A stretch of 64,000 nucleotides of DNA from Terfezia claveryi (Eukaryota > Ascomycota > Pezizomycetes > Pezizales > Pezizaceae): assembly GCA_015179025.1 (NCBI GenBank), contig WHUX01000037.1, forward strand, positions 248,001 to 312,000. Direction: 5' to 3'. The position numbers and the translations under genes are program-made. The notes below the pieces were generated by a model. The model did not search any database. It was not told the origin of the DNA and saw nothing but the letters and a program-made list of their open reading frames with translations. Within the stretch, counting starts at the first letter, position 1. Every line of letters starts with the position of its first letter. Below are positions 34,735 to 48,397 of this stretch, one piece after another.

Positions 34735-35781
34735 GCCAGATACCAGCGCTATGATTATATAAGTATTGGACTACCAAAAACGTTATGATGAAATTGAGCA
34801 TAATATAGACATTATTGCTGTACATTGAACCACTTAATAGGGACCCGAGAAATTCTAGAGTGTTGATATATTAACAAGTAACCCTACTTTTGGATTTGAT
34901 ATTATTGAGTACATGTCGCAATTCGCCACTCTAACGGTAAATTTGAAAAGTGGGTAACTTGTTTGTGGAACCAATCTAATTTGGACGGGTTACTGTATAA
35001 GACACCCGGAATTGCCACATGTGGCGACTCTAGGTGGCTTGAAAACCTGTACCCCCACCAAGAAGAACACGCCCCGCGTCAAGAAGGCATAACCGACCGC
35101 AGCGGGGCCAGTCACGGCCTCGGACTTGGTTGATTACGGGTGTGAAGTCTCAATTCCTTCTACTAGACGCCTTCACCCAGTTGAAGATGTATACATGAGA
35201 ACGTAGACACCGTTTGCACATGGCCATCTATTGGTCGTGCATCACCCTTGCCTCGAAACGCACAGACTATTCGATTTGCACTGTTTTATTGGTCCCAGAA
35301 GCTGCATTTTATAGTCTCCAGAATATGCAATTTGTGCAAGAAAGCAGGAGCAGCTAGCATTAAAAATATCTCCATACCCAAGCCACCAATAAGCCAAAAA
35401 TGCGAACCCTGAAAAAGCAATTGTTTAAACAAATACAAGGAAAGATAAAATGTCATCCCAAAAATGTGACGACTATGTATAGACAACATTGGGGTAAACG
35501 TCATGGCATGCAAAGGATATCGAACTAGAACAGAACCAGCAAAATGGTATAACAAGCCCAATGACGTTTGCTGGATGATGAAATGTGTGATTTCCAAGAT
35601 GATGAAGACCATCGCCGTTTCTATGAGCCCTAGTGAGATATGAGATGATTTTTGGGAAGAACACGTGTGTAGGTCGTTACGAAAAGCAAAGGAAATTAGA
35701 CACCGCAGTACGAAGACTATATGCTTTGAAAGGTATTCATGATGCAAAGGTTCATAAAAGGGACATTCCATTTGATTGGGG
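34735..35781. other. Convergent region between MSH4 and velB
   Basis: 1.05 kb, AT-rich, between stop codons. A 169-codon reverse open frame (35795-35286) is hydrophobic but has no start context, no family and overlaps the velB end, so it is not called. Confidence 0.5.
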
Positions 35782-37055
35782 CTATAGATCGCCATCTGCC
35801 TTGTCTCGCCTTATAGGAATCTTGATCCCTACAGTTTTGGATTAGGTCTATGCATCGACAGTAACCAGGATAAAGAAGAACATACCTTGGGTAGCAAAAC
35901 ACTTGCTTAGAGGCGTGCTCTCGATGACACCAGGAAATTTCTTCGCACTATAGACCTGGAATATTTCAGAGAAGGCACTGGCAAGAACAGGTGCAACACC
36001 AGTATTCAGTCCTGTCCCGTCCCCGACATTGACGAAGTTCATCTTGAGCCTAGAGACAGCAGTTAGCTGCCAGTCTTCTCCCATATTAAAGATGCTCATA
36101 CCTGAAGGATCCCTCGGTTCTCACCGAAAGATCTTGGAGAATGAACCAGACACCAATCTTATTATCAGGATCCGTCAGCTTGAAAGCACTTGCACTCAGA
36201 CTTCCAATCAGGTTTCTTGTGAACATTCCAGAGGGTGCATGGGGCGGCAGTTGGGCCTGAGTTGGTGGAGCCTGCATATTTGAATAATACGGCTGTGGTG
36301 GGGCAGGATTGTAGTATCCATTTGGCCCAGGGTAGTATTGGTTTGGCGGCTGCTGCTGTTGATGAGGAGGGTATCCTGAATGTTGCTGATATTGATGGGG
36401 GTGGAGGTGAGGGAGAGGTGGTGGAGTTGGCGGAGGAGGAGGATATGAAGACGAGGTAGCTGCTGATATTGAGGGTGAGGTAGCCGAATGTCGGACAAGA
36501 TTTACTTCTCTCGTCGCGTCTGCGGACCACAGGTCGACGGTAAGGACGTAGAAAGATGTGTCGACCTCACTGGAGTGACGAAGGTATTAGCTTAAGCTTA
36601 CACGCCCAGGCTGGGACGGGAACCTTACTTAATATCAACTTCCTTTCCCGTCGTGGCATCCTTCACAACCAGTCTAACGCATGGAGGGGGGGTAATTGGA
36701 CGTCGATCCTGCAAAATCCCGTCAGCTTTATTCTCCTAACTCTTTTGCGGGCTTTCCTCACCTTATCCCCAAATCCACACATTCGTGCCCGTATCGGCTG
36801 CTGGTTCACCTCGAGACTGTATATCCGCCCGTCCATCCGACATGACTGCGATGGTGGGGTAGGCATAGGTGGCCCTTGGGGCATGAGTGCGGTCGAAGGT
36901 CCTGAATTCAGATGTGAGGGTGATGACCCAGTGGAGAGGTTACGTGTCAATGGTAAGGATGGGGGGATATTCCCGAGACTAGGAGGAATGCCATGATGCC
37001 TCGAGTCGACATGGCCCTGATGGGATGGGTGCGTGTGCGTGTGCGCCAAATACAT
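35782..37055 (-). CDS. velB: Velvet regulator VelB
   Basis: VelB, a velvet-domain (Rel-like) DNA-binding regulator. In Aspergillus it joins VeA and LaeA to control sexual development and secondary metabolism, and pairs with VosA in spores. Exons 37055-36762, 36708-36629, 36569-36102, 36049-35886 and 35828-35782 (introns 53, 59, 52 and 57 nt) give 350 aa. The velvet domain is in two parts: YSLEVNQQPIRARMCGFGDK-type start, DRRPITPPPCVRLVV and TSFYVLTVDLW; then SGMFTRNLIGSLSASAFKL to FPGVIESTPLSKCFATQGIKIPIR. A Pro/Gln/Tyr-rich insert (~80 residues) separates them, the diagnostic VelB arrangement. The start is the nearest Met; the N-terminus is poorly conserved and could begin elsewhere. Confidence 0.93.
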
Positions 37056-39122
37056 TATATATGTCCGGTCTTGCACCCAAAAATCCAGGCAAACGAATTC
37101 CGGAATGGGAGGATTGTTTGGACCCTACGTTTAGATCGCCCCGAATAGCGTCTAAGGATTGCTTGATCCCAACAGCCTTGGGGGGTGCAGCCGCTTCAGT
37201 TATGATAAACTATTCGTCCAGAGACCGTTGACACCCTATATACTTCTGCTGAAGAGCCTCGAGCGAGTGAGATATCCTTCTTGCAGGTCGGAAACGCTGC
37301 CCTTTTCTAACGTCCTTAGTCTAATTTTTAGACTCCCTGGCAACTAACACACCTTTCAATAACTGCTAATAATCTGGTTGGTTTCCGGAACTGAGGCTAG
37401 TAACTCGCACACAGTGAAGCTATGCTGTGAGATAAGTAAGTGGCCTGGAGTAAAGGACCACTGGAAGGATGCGTCTTCGAAGTACGATGATGGAGGACGA
37501 TGATGGAGGCGCTATGAACAGCGCATAAGTCTCGTGTAAAAGATCGAATGCAGTATGTGGGGAGGGAGTATCCTCTGAGGGTGGGAGGGGTGGTAAGGTA
37601 TGACAATCCTTTTTTTTGTATCGCGACAGAATGAACACGAAAAGGTTGGACCAAGTGAAAAGCCAAGAAAGAACGAAGCAACAAAATTATAAAGAGGGCA
37701 ATGTGCTAGGAACGGCAAGGCAATGACAGTAGTGATCGAAGCGAGGATATATGGATATTTGGGGACCTGAACAATTGACGGAGCTGGTGGTATGTATGCG
37801 TTGGGGTGGGGTGCATTACATTGCATATATCGAAGTCAAAGGGGGGACACACCGAAGTTAAGGTTGAGAATTGCCAAGGGCAGCTGCGTCGCAATATGGA
37901 CAGCTAATCTATTTTCCCAGCTCTGGCCTGAGACCAGGTAGTCTGGAGTACAAGTTCGAATCGAGCTCTGGTAGGGACTTACCGGGGTCAGGGAAGACGG
38001 AATTGGCACCACCAATTGCTGCAAGGCTGTTTAAGGAAAAGAATCTACAGTCATTTATAACGAACGTTGGGGGTTGGCTACCCATAGGTGCCCAGTTCAA
38101 GATGTACCTAGGCCACGAGACCGTAGGTAGTCTGATCTGCCAACCGAACTACGAGATACACTGTACATGTGCTTTCAAAGTTGTCAAAAGCATCGTCTAC
38201 ACATTCACTTGTACAAAAACACTTGCATCGAAGACCTAGATAACTGCACGACATAGACCGCAGCTGACAAAGACTGAATCCTTGAGGTAAGTACCGCCAA
38301 ATAAGGGCCCGCTGGTCTAGAGCGCCACTGGCTTCGAAGGACTGAACTGTGTGATGAGTGCACACTGCTCCGCCTGTACGATCAGTCTAATCTACAATTC
38401 GACCTCTCATGGACCTTGCCTTATTCCCTTACTGTACCCTTGCGCTCGGCGTTGCAGCCCAATTTTGCTTGAGAAAGATGCCTTAATTAGCCTTAATCAA
38501 GGAACCAATTTCTAACAGCGGACTGGCTGCTTATCTCCCGCCTGTCGTGGTCATACACCAGCTGCCGAGCTGGAGAGCTTATCGATTGATTGATAAACAG
38601 ACAACAGCTACCTACGCAAGTTCAACGACGATGATTACTATGTACTTTGCCATGCGTTAGCACGCAGCTAGTCTGGTTGGCACAACGACCTCTGAGCAGC
38701 AAGCCAATGCAGATGTACTTAGCACGTACTCAAGTTCCTTCTCTAATATATTTCTCGTTCCGGAACGAGCCAGATATGTATTAGCTAGAATGTGGGTCGT
38801 TTGGACTACTGTGATTGTTCGAATGGGTTACTATTGCTTTGATCAGAGCAGGATCTATGCCCCTGTCAACATGACGTTGGCCAATGTGGCAATTGACAAC
38901 CGGAATTATACTAGGATATAGTACCGGGTATGGTACTGGTAAACCTATTGATAGAACGTGGACATTCTGTACTTGGAGAATCCAATCCATGCGGGACAAT
39001 AATTAAATAATATAAGTTAGAGGGGGATGTATTATTTTTTTCATAATTACCCAGCTGCACTTTAGACTCAATACTTTCCATTCCGCAACCTGCAGCGCTG
39101 CAGGGCTCCGCCCCGGCCGTTA
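37056..39122. other. Gene-poor region upstream of velB
   Basis: Long upstream region likely holding the velB promoter and 5' UTR. A TAGTCTGGTTGGCACA match at 38669-38684 has only a weak flanking repeat (GCAGC). No supported gene. Confidence 0.5.
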
Positions 39123-39138
39123 TAGTCTGGTTGACACA
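39123..39138 (+). repeat. Degenerate TAGTCTGGTTG mini-insertion
   Basis: TAGTCTGGTTGACACA flanked by GGCCGTTA and CACCGTTA, direct repeats matching at 6 of 8 positions; reads as an older member of the family. Confidence 0.4.
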
Positions 39139-39507
39139 CACCGTTATCGCACACCGTAATAATCTAATCACAGAACAAAGGAACGGGGGAAAAACTTGGT
39201 TTCCACCCCTCCCTTATCAAATAATGAAAATAATTCGATCCCAACAAATGTTTAATAAGACAGCCCGTTATGGATGGTTGTACCTAGAGCAGATAGGTAG
39301 GGGCACAGGTATAGTTAGTTTCTACGCTCGTAACAGTTCGCTTTTGCAGCCAATGGTTGCCTTACCAAAACCTGTGCACTTTACTTGCTATTATTACCAA
39401 GTAACAATGAACATCTTGACTTCTTGAGAGTTCTTTGCATTAAACTCCCCTCCCACAGCCACCAATCATAATCCATATTTTAAAGACCAGTGATGATTCT
39501 TAGCTAA

Positions 39508-39537
39508 TAACCGATCTCTGTCTGCGCAACCAGACTA
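39508..39537 (-). repeat. Degenerate 30-bp TAGTCTGGTTG mini-insertion
   Basis: On the reverse strand TAGTCTGGTTGCGCAGACAG.. runs 30 bp, with flanks GTAGCTAG and TTAGCTAA matching at 6 of 8 positions. Tentative. Confidence 0.3.
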
Positions 39538-42181
39538 CTAGCTACATATACGCATGTGTAGACAGAATTATTAAATTTAATATAATTGTGTGAAAAACTT
39601 GGGTCTGACTAAAGTATGAAATGGCAGATGAGCCCTGTATTTAGTATCTGGCATGAGACTATTTAGTATCATTGGTGATGGTAAGAAGGGACCGCTGAAT
39701 ACTTATCTACTTAATGTAGTGCCCAAGGCCTAGGCGCCTTAGCCGAAGTAAATAAACAACGGATATGCAAGGCTGAATGAGGTACTTACTCGAGCCAGAC
39801 TGGGCGACTCCTCCCGAAATTGTGCATATACTCTTCTTACCGGCATGATATCCCATCGCTGGAGAAGTTGAAAACTTTGGAAAATATTGATAGTGTACAT
39901 GCATTCGTGGCTGACGTCGACCCTCGCATATATACATGCACCGCATACTGGTACCTCCTGACACAGAAGTGTAGCGCGCATGCAGGCGGTTTCTTTCTGT
40001 TAATACTAGGAAAAAATACATATGACCGCCAATATATTGCTGCAGGCAAGCGGGCTTTATCCAATACCACGGCAGAGCTGGCGAAATATATTATCTCTCA
40101 TGCAGTCGTTTGTACTTAAGTACCGACACTGTGATTAGTTGTTGTCATTAGTGGAGAGGGTGATAGGTTGGTTGCACGACCTCTCGCCAGACTACACCAT
40201 CTTGTAGGACGCCTGGAAGTTATCACTGAGCGGGGTTGACATGGGACTCATTGCTCACCTCCGAGATTGCCTTCGGGATGCATCCGTGGTCTGTTTCCCA
40301 TAGAGTACCGAGCCCCCACAGGAGGTTTCTCCACTGATCATCCATTTCACAGTGTCAGAATTCCTTTTTTTCCGGTGCACGCGAACATGGCGCCATGGTG
40401 CCTGTGGGTGTGACGTATGTACCATCCTTTATGAATTCCCCTCCTCAGAGAGGTCTTTTTGGTGGATAACCCCCAAAAATGACATCTAGCAAACCAGAAA
40501 GTCGTAAAGCCGCCGTTGATTGAACTCGAAAGCAAAAGTTATGTTAAAGCATTAATCTACTCAGAAGAAGGAAGTATGTTGGAACAATACAATCACCGGC
40601 TAGCCGTTCCATCGTTTATCAATCTCAAAACACTTGGTGCTAATTAAAGTTCTCAAACCAAAAAGCCAGGTTGCATTCAAATAGCCATTTCCGGGGAAAA
40701 TTTTCTTGAAACAAAGGTTGGGGGTAACTGCAGGACCTGGGGGGGATCCCGAGGCCCAACGCCTTGGGCGGTGGAAACACTTCAAATGTCATTTTGGTTG
40801 GACCCGAGATGCTGTACCTGGTATGCAATTTTATGGGCCCATTTGCGTGTAAAGTCTCCTGATGCGTTAGGCCCGTGATTGTATATGTAATGTATATTAG
40901 TGTCGTTTAAGTTATATCAATAAAGCGGGATGAGGGTGTTATCACCGCAGCAGAACACGAACATCTCGTAGGTAGAAAAAAAGGAATTCAGATACCTCGA
41001 AGTCTGAGAATTTTGGTTATATTCGAGCAGGGTGTGCTATGATACGCTTAGGTACTCTGTACCTAAATTCATCATCCCAGGGCTTCTGCCGATCCATACA
41101 GAAGGGAAATTCGTGGTTCTATTGAAGGCCCTAAGTTCTCAATATGTTGTTCGACAGTAAACTCTCGATGTAGTCTGTAGTCAAACGATGGATAGATCGT
41201 AATATTTTATGGGAGAGCAAAGTTGAGCTCTCAAGGCATACTTGTATGTCTTGGTTCCGATTATTTCTATCCAGCCCAAACACCGTGAGCATTGCCTGGC
41301 AGTCAACAGCCGTGAGAGAACTAAATTCATGTGTATGTCCAAATTTCGTGCATGTTGCTGTAAGGGACAGGATACCCTGACATACCGTCGAAGGCCCCTG
41401 ACTGCTGGCTCCTTAGATCCTACGCCATTCCCTGGGAAGGATCATACAACATGCTATCGTCCCATTTCAATCAATTCACACTTCCTGTCCTGCTTCCATG
41501 CACGCCTGATTCGGGCCCTCGTATTTTGCTGCCGGGAGGACTTGAGGATTTTCAATGATGGGCATACATATGCTTCATGTATGTCCTTTACTGCACGACT
41601 GAGGGATATGGTTAACTATGTTGTGGGATATAAGGTTGATGCGATATTTGTGGTAAGCGTTTAGTGCAGTCAGGCAGTGGATATATGTAATCCCGATTAT
41701 GTGGATGAAAGCGACGCCCTCCGACTGGTTATATGTGAAATAGTAGCTTGATGTGATATCTCCCCCATGCTACGTTAAGAACAAGGTCGATGTGGCGACA
41801 TGCCCGAAATTAACTTCTAGATTGATATTTGATGTTGAAAAAGGAAATCCTTGTTTCACCGCCCAAACAGACCCAAAATGCAAATAAGACAAGAAAAAGC
41901 AGACAAAAAATCAAAACCTGCAGCAGGGGATATACTAAAAGCAATGAACCAAAAAAACCCAGAAAATCTGATGTCACCACAAACCATCACCCAACCCATT
42001 GAATCCATTTAGAGCTCTCTTTCACTTCGTTAATCTGTGGTCAAGTTGCTTCCACTTTGCCAAAAGCTTTGATGAAAAGTAAGGGAAGAGGGGTTTATGG
42101 TCAACCTCGACCAAGGATCCCGTAGCCCTTTCTTACGTGACCTGAGGGTGAACTGAATTAATGCATCTCCATTAGCTGCCT
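39538..42181. other. Gene-free stretch
   Basis: 2.6 kb with scattered short open frames only. A reverse-strand stretch near 40620-40830 (PPPKALGLG, PRKWLFECNLAFWF) looks like a decayed repeat but I cannot name it. Confidence 0.45.
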
Positions 42182-42807
42182 TCAGCGATTGTTCTTACTC
42201 CTCCCAAATAATAGATCCTTGCCTTTGTCAGCCCAGCCACGGTAGTCGATCTTGCTATGGTCCACCGGAGGAGGCCTTGTTTTGGTGTTCTTCTCCTCCT
42301 CTTCCCTGAGCTTAGCTGCCATGGACTCCTCTTCACCCGGATGATACACATTGCCTGCACCATCGCGGCCGCCATGAAAATCTGTGCAGGAAGGGTGAGG
42401 TGTGGGGAGCTCGACATCATGGGCTGCGCGAGCATACTCTGGATGCTTTGGATCGTTCAGCGCCATATTTCCCGTTCTGCCACGACCTTTTATCTCCGTT
42501 AACATGGATGGAGTCAACATCAGACGTAGAGTACCTTACCAGTTGTGTAGACAGGACTAGTGAGATGTGGGAATGCCTCGCTCTCTGGCTCAGTGATGTC
42601 TTCGCCTATATTTCCAGCTCCCCCTCGGCCTGTCTAGTTGTGTAAGTATTAAAAAGATTAAGTAAAGACGGCCAGAATAGCACACACCATGGCTAACCTA
42701 GAGCATAATAGGTCAGTCTGCACTGTAGGTATGAGGCACAATTGTGAAGCACATACCACTCCGTAAAGCTCTCCACCATCATTCGTACCGTAGGGTGCGG
42801 CAGGCAT
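42182..42807 (-). CDS. DUF3602 (Par32-like) small protein
   Basis: Exons 42807-42757, 42633-42540 and 42486-42182 give 149 aa. The repeated glycine motifs TGRGGAGNIG, TGRGRTGNM and GGRDGAGNVY are the hallmark of DUF3602, which includes yeast Par32, a phosphoprotein acting in TORC1/Npr1 control of ammonium transporters. The chain is predicted disordered, with no membrane segment. Intron 1 is 123 nt. Its acceptor (CTAG at 42634-42637) is the one that keeps the frame; an alternative AG four bases downstream would break it. Function in this fungus is unknown. Confidence 0.75.
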
Positions 42808-43960
42808 CGTGAGGGTAATTATTGGACAGTCTAACTTTGCTTATGTGCGGGGGGCCCTGCAGCGTGTGAAGCGGACTCTCAAGATGGATAATTGGGAATA
42901 TATGTATATGAACTGAACGAATGGGGTCGGGGCAGGGTCTCGGATGGCTGTTGAGAAGCTGGGCTCAGGGTACGTATAGCTTATATATGTCCCTCTGATG
43001 GATGTGAACGTGGAGCATCGAAGACCCAGCCGGCATGTCATTCAGCTGGCTATCCGCTCACAACTCCCCATCGATGTATAAGGGGAGCTCCCCTTTATCC
43101 CCTTCTTTGACGAATATGAGCCCTGAACGGCTTGTCATAACCTGCAAGGCCTTCCTAGCTTTGCTTGGCCCATCGACCGCCATACGGCGAACATATAAGG
43201 GCATGCTAGAGAGATTTGAATCCCGTATCACCAGCTTCTGTGGCGATGTTCCGAACCTCCTCGTGACAGGGGTTCGCTTTCAAGGCTAGGGTAGAGTAAC
43301 ACGCCTGAAGGTTGCTAGTCGATCGGAGAAGAGAACGGGGACTGAGTTTAGGTCGCCGAATAATCAACTGAGATTTTTCTAATTTTCTAATTTCGTAGGC
43401 TGGGTGGGCCCAAGGCGGGTAGGGACGTGTTCTTGCTTCCCTGCCAACGGCACGGCAAGTCTGTCGGAAAGCATGCTATATACGGAGATGTATAACGTAA
43501 TGGATGTAATCACGGGTGCAATGTCATATTTTATTTTTCCGGAATACAAATGCTACAAATTCTATAAATGCTCCAGGTGCTTACATAGAGTGCTGCTAGG
43601 AGGATGGTCGCAGAAGTGATGCTTACCGGAGCAAAGGTACTTCGAGCCCGGGAGTGCCTGAGGAACTTTGGCAGAATGTTGGTGTCTATATCATGCAGTG
43701 TACTGGGTGAGAAGCTCCCAGCTGGTAGCAGCTGCAGCTGATGTTGTTGGGCAGGGATCGAAAGCAGACTGGCATCACGATCGCGATAAGCCGTGCCGAC
43801 CCCTCTCGTACCGGATACCAGTGTGTCGGCATTCATTTACGGGACCCGTCTACATTTTTTCTACAACAGGATCTATCTCTGAGCAGGATCAAGTACCAGC
43901 GTCGTATTATACCCTATCTAATACATAGGTGATCACCTGTAAGAACGGCAAGTACATCGC
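42808..43960. other. Gene-free stretch
   Basis: 1.15 kb between two reverse-strand genes. No open frame with recognisable product; holds the DUF3602 promoter and the 3' end of the eIF3b gene. Confidence 0.5.
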
Positions 43961-46352
43961 CTACATCACCTCCTCTTCATGTTCCGAAATTACCTCTTCC
44001 CTGATTTCCTCAATAACGGTATCCCCTTCTTCTTCTCCAGCCCAGGACTCCTCCCTAGGGTCTTCTGGAAGACCCTCCTTTGCTCTCTCTTCTCGCAGTT
44101 GCTTCTCAACTTTCTCCCGCCATGCCAGCCATTCATCAAGCTGCCTCTTCCTCTTGTCGATAACCTCTTTATTCGCAGACTCGGCTTCATACAAATCTTC
44201 TTCATCAAAGACCTTGCTGTATTCACGGAGCCTCTTGCGAATTTCCTTCTGCTCTTCCTTAGAGAGCATTGTAGGGGGCCGTGGTCGCCAGAGGAATTGC
44301 TTGAAGCGATCGACATGCTCTTCAAGCAGCGATGTTCCCTTGAAATCCCAAATATGATAACCATTTTCCATCTATTAAAACATTAGCATCTGTTGTTGAG
44401 CTGTCGTATAAAATTTATAGCTTACCATATGCTTCCACATGCTAACACTCGACACGACGTAACGCCCAGTAGGATCCCAATCAACATCTGTAACACCATA
44501 ATGATCGGCCGTTCCCATGAGCTGTAGGTTGGCAGTGAGATCTTTCTCTGATTGCTTTCTCTCTCCCTCGAAATCGAAATCGTAAAATTCCAAATCGGCT
44601 CCTTGCTGGGAGTGGACAGTAGCGACAACGACAAATCGCCCCTTAGGCGACCAATAGATAGCATTGCTGTTCCTCTTCTCGTAAGTGCGGATCAAGCGGA
44701 ATTTACCGACACCAGTCTTGATTTTCTCGGGACAATAGAATGATACAGACGTCTTAGGCGTTTGAACTGCCGCGCCTGCGACAGGCTCTCCAGCTGTGAT
44801 CAGGACGAACCGGTCCCCTTTTGGTTCCCAAGCGAAATTGACAACCATTTCCTTTATCTCCACGACCTCAACGGGAATATCCTTCTCTGCAACACGGAAA
44901 AACTCAAGGTTGGTAGAGGTCGCCTTTTTGTTGGTCTTAGCGTGACGATCCACTTTCACACAAAGATATTTACCCTCATTTTGCCAATGTAATCTGGCGT
45001 CGATAACGTTAACTAGGTTTCGTTGACGGGCAATGGTCTTTGAGGGGATATTCATTAGGGATACTCTGGCAGTTTGATTGCCCATCTCCGGAGTCCAGTA
45101 ACAGAGCATCTGTTCTGGAGTTTTCTTTCCTCCAGCTGTAGGGATCGCTGGTGCCCATTCGAAATCAACGACGCCATCAATTCGGATAGCTTTCTTGTCT
45201 AGAAGGCCCATTTCAGGGGTTTCGTAAACATCAATCGATTGCCCAGGCCTGACTCTGGCGACATACTTGGAATCCGCCGACCACTTGAAGATTGGCCAGT
45301 GAATTTTCCTTTTAACAGGAGCCGCTTTATCTACCTTCTGTTCCTCTGGCTGAGCATCAGGGGTCTCGATTGCTGCAAAAGACCGAAGTAATGTACCGGT
45401 CTTGATGTCCCATATCAAGAACTGCTTGCCTTCCTCCTCTGGCCCGAGAGTGGGGTTACCCTCAACTACTGAAATGGGCTTGTTTGACCAAGTGACCAGG
45501 TACTTCTCGTCAGGAGAGAAGTCAATCAGATTGACATATGGATGGTAAAAACGCATGATACGCTTCCAAGAAGGGCCACCCCATAGTTGCACTCCCAACT
45601 GGTGAATCGAGGTCAGGAAAGTACCCAGTGGAGACCATTGTACAAATGACTCTGTCCAGTGGCTACGATCGACAACAGATTCTGGCTGATCCTTCTTCTT
45701 GTTCCAGAACACTCCAACCATATCACCACGGTAGAGGCAGAACTGGTCACGGCAGTTTGGGTCGCTAAGCCACGAACGAAGGTGTTCCTGTTCAACAAAT
45801 GGCTCAACCTCAGGAGCGTGGTAGGTTTCATCGATGCGGCCCTCCCGTCCAAAACGTTCAATATCTGTGAGCTTGTTGATGTAGATGGTGTGGGCTTTGT
45901 CCAAAGCAAAGGCGTTGAGTTTTTTGCAGGCTGCCAAGGCTTGCTCTGGGGTCTCATATTCTACGAAAGCATAGCTACAACGAATTAGTGACTTTAATGA
46001 CAAGATGAATATGGCAACTTACCCTTCCGTCTTCTTGGTCTCATCATTCAAGGGCATGAAAATAGCATCTGCATTGGTCCTTCCGACCTCGGACAACTTC
46101 TTTAGCAAGACTTTGACCAGCTTTGGCTTTATTGCCTCTGTGACGGATGGCAATCCATCGACAACTACGAATGCATCAAGACCTTCCTCCAATCGTACAT
46201 CATATTGTTCCTTAAGGTCTGAAGGAAGAAGGTCAGTACCAAGGCTCGCTCCACTCACCCCACCTCCTATCCATGTTGTTGTGAGTCTCACCAGAGAAGT
46301 CGATATCCTCGTCATCATATTTATCTTCGGTGTCAAGAAATTGGGGAGCCAT
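43961..46352 (-). CDS. PRT1: Translation initiation factor eIF3b
   Basis: eIF3 subunit b (yeast Prt1), a scaffold of the eIF3 complex on the 40S ribosome. Exons 46352-46292, 46218-46023, 45974-44426 and 44371-43961 (introns 73, 48 and 54 nt) give 738 aa. The N-terminus [21 protein letters not shown] is acidic. An RRM follows ([21 protein letters not shown]), then a WD40-type beta-propeller, and a charged C-terminal helix ([16 protein letters not shown]..) that binds eIF3a/i/g. The last junction reads [16 protein letters not shown], matching the family. Strong call. Confidence 0.95.
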
Positions 46353-47173
46353 GTTTGATATTATCTGGGTGCGATCCCAGTATGAAAGAATGCTGTAGCT
46401 TGATGGTTTGGGAGTGCAAAATGTCCACTGTTGGTTGAGGGTTATTGGTGCATGCCAAGAGTTCAAAAGACAGTCCAAACTTTCTATGCACCAACTTTTG
46501 AGCTTGGTCCCTTGAAATGATAGCTTGGCATAAGTTCCTGTCACGAGACTGGAGACCTAGGTCGTCTGCTCGTTATAACTACTGCAGACAGGTATTTATT
46601 ATTACAATTACAGCAGACCATTGATATTGATCACCATATTCCTATCCTTGCGATTGTCGGGGACATACCTGAGCATAAGACCTCTCCATTGGATAGCCTC
46701 AATATACCTCAATACACAGCGGATTTACATACTCGCCCTGCATTGAAGGTTGAGCTCCAGTGTTATCGATTAATATTGTTATTTACTAACAACTAATAGT
46801 ACATGCCACAAAACTCCTCATTCTCAAATACGATACCAAACTTACAGCACGCAGGCGTCGGCCAAGTCTGCAAGCGTGCAGTTCGACATCTGGATCTTCG
46901 CATCAATCCCGAGAGCTTGTAGCCTGCACGTATACGCCCTACATCTAGCTCTAGCTACGACTTTCCCTAGACCCTCCTGCATCAGCTCCGGCCTGAGCAA
47001 ACTTGGCCTCCTAGTTCAAGCTGTACCGAAATCGCTTCTCTTCTACTTTATCTCGTTTGACATTTTCATCCCAGTTCTCCTCCCATATACCCTCTTATAC
47101 CCAATCTGAGCAAAACTATTGGTCTCGGTTTTCCAGGACTTCCTTGTATCTACAAGGATCTCGTTCAAGAAAT
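46353..47173. promoter_or_regulatory. Divergent eIF3b/SWIB promoter region
   Basis: 820 bp between divergent starts; no gene and no repeat seen. Confidence 0.45.
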
Positions 47174-48397
47174 ATGGCTACAGGTTCGTTAAAGGCCCAT
47201 ACGCTCTATGAGGTGTTCCATTCAGCGGCTTGTATTTTGTGCTAACATCTGTCTCTCTCAAAGTAAACTCAGATCAAAGGAAAGCCGTAAGTTTGCATAA
47301 TTGCCTTTCAATTGAAGATTCCAACGTATCAGAGTTATGGTACACTGACAGCTGCCAAGTTCACACGCATCATCGATGACTTCCTAAGAAGCTCTGACCT
47401 CACTACAATAACCTTGCGCACTGTCCGAGCACATCTCCAAGAGAAAGCTGGGTATGATCTAGACTTCGTAAAGGTGTGTTTACGGGCACTTACCAGCGAA
47501 CACCGTGGTATCTTGAAGACTATGGTGTAATTGACCTTCAGTAGACCGAGATCAAAAGCCTAATCACAGAGAGATTCGATGAGATACTTCACGAGAAAGA
47601 TAGCGATGATACAGTGAAAAAGGAAATTAAGGAAGAATCTGCTACAACAGATGATGGCCACTCTGGTCCGGATTCACCAGCTTTCTCAATGCCTTCCTCC
47701 AATGGCACCACTAAGACGGAGGAAACATCGAGCAAAAGGAAACTTAATTTAGATAAGGATGCTAAGTTGGCTGCGAAACTTCATGAAGAGCTTAATGCTG
47801 GGCGGCCCTCTCGATCGGGATCCGCCTCGCAGAAGAAGAAGTCGGCGCCCAAGAAGAAAGTTGTCAAGAAAGGTAAAGCTGAGATTAACTCTGACTTATC
47901 AGCTGATGGGAATGGAGAGCCGGAGAAAAAGAAAAGGACCATTAATAGGAGCAATCCATTTAATGTGAGCATTAACCTCACCCCTGGCCGCAATCAACAG
48001 TGCTAACAAATATCCCGCCAAAGGCGCCTATGCAATTGTCTGAAGCTCTCAGTGGGCTCATTGGCAAGTCCGAGGTAAGTAGGCTAGGAATACCATCTGT
48101 AGAGTTCATTCTGACGCGATTACGAAAGTGTTCTCGACCAGAGTGCGTGAAAAGCATTTGGGCCTATGTGAAGGAAAACGGCCTACAAGACCCGACAGAT
48201 AAAAGATATATTATTTGTGATGAATCAATGAAGCGAGTTTTTAACGGAGCCGCTAGAGTCCATATGTTCACGATGAACAAAGGTGAGCACTTGAAAGCTT
48301 TGAGGACACTCAACTCGGGTGTTAATATGAACAAACAGTGTTATCAAACCACATATTCCCGTTACCAAAAAAGACCGAAGAAACGGGAAGTACTTAG
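47174..48397 (+). CDS. DEK_C and SWIB domain protein (Uaf30/Tri1-like)
   Basis: Two domains: an N-terminal DEK_C-type helical domain (FTRIIDDFLRSSDLTTITLRTVRAHLQEK) and a C-terminal SWIB/MDM2 fold (LSEALSGLIGK, SRPECVKSIWAYVKENGLQD, KRVF, VHMFTMN). Yeast proteins with this layout are Uaf30 (Pol I upstream activating factor) and its paralogue Tri1. The linker is Lys/Ser-rich. Exons 47174-47183, 47273-47286, 47333-47473, 47545-47964, 48024-48074, 48129-48282 and 48339-48397 give 282 aa. The first three exons are uncertain: acceptor 47264 would also stay in frame and add three residues, and exon 3's acceptor was chosen for phase. Everything from 47345 on is solid. Confidence 0.8.

Noticed and set aside
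35286..35795. 169-codon hydrophobic reverse open frame after velB
   Set aside because: Overlaps the velB end, no family match, AT-rich composition alone explains the hydrophobicity.
38669..38684. TAGTCTGGTTGGCACA as another mini-insertion
   Set aside because: The end motif is perfect but only a 5-bp flanking repeat (GCAGC) is visible, so the duplication is not established.
39123..39537. A single 415-bp element with both TAGTCTGGTTG ends
   Set aside because: The outer flanks (GGCCGTTA and CTAGCTAC) do not match. Each end instead has its own weak flanking repeat, so they look like two old separate remnants.
41242..41664. 140-codon forward open frame
   Set aside because: No recognisable domain, no supporting splice or promoter context.
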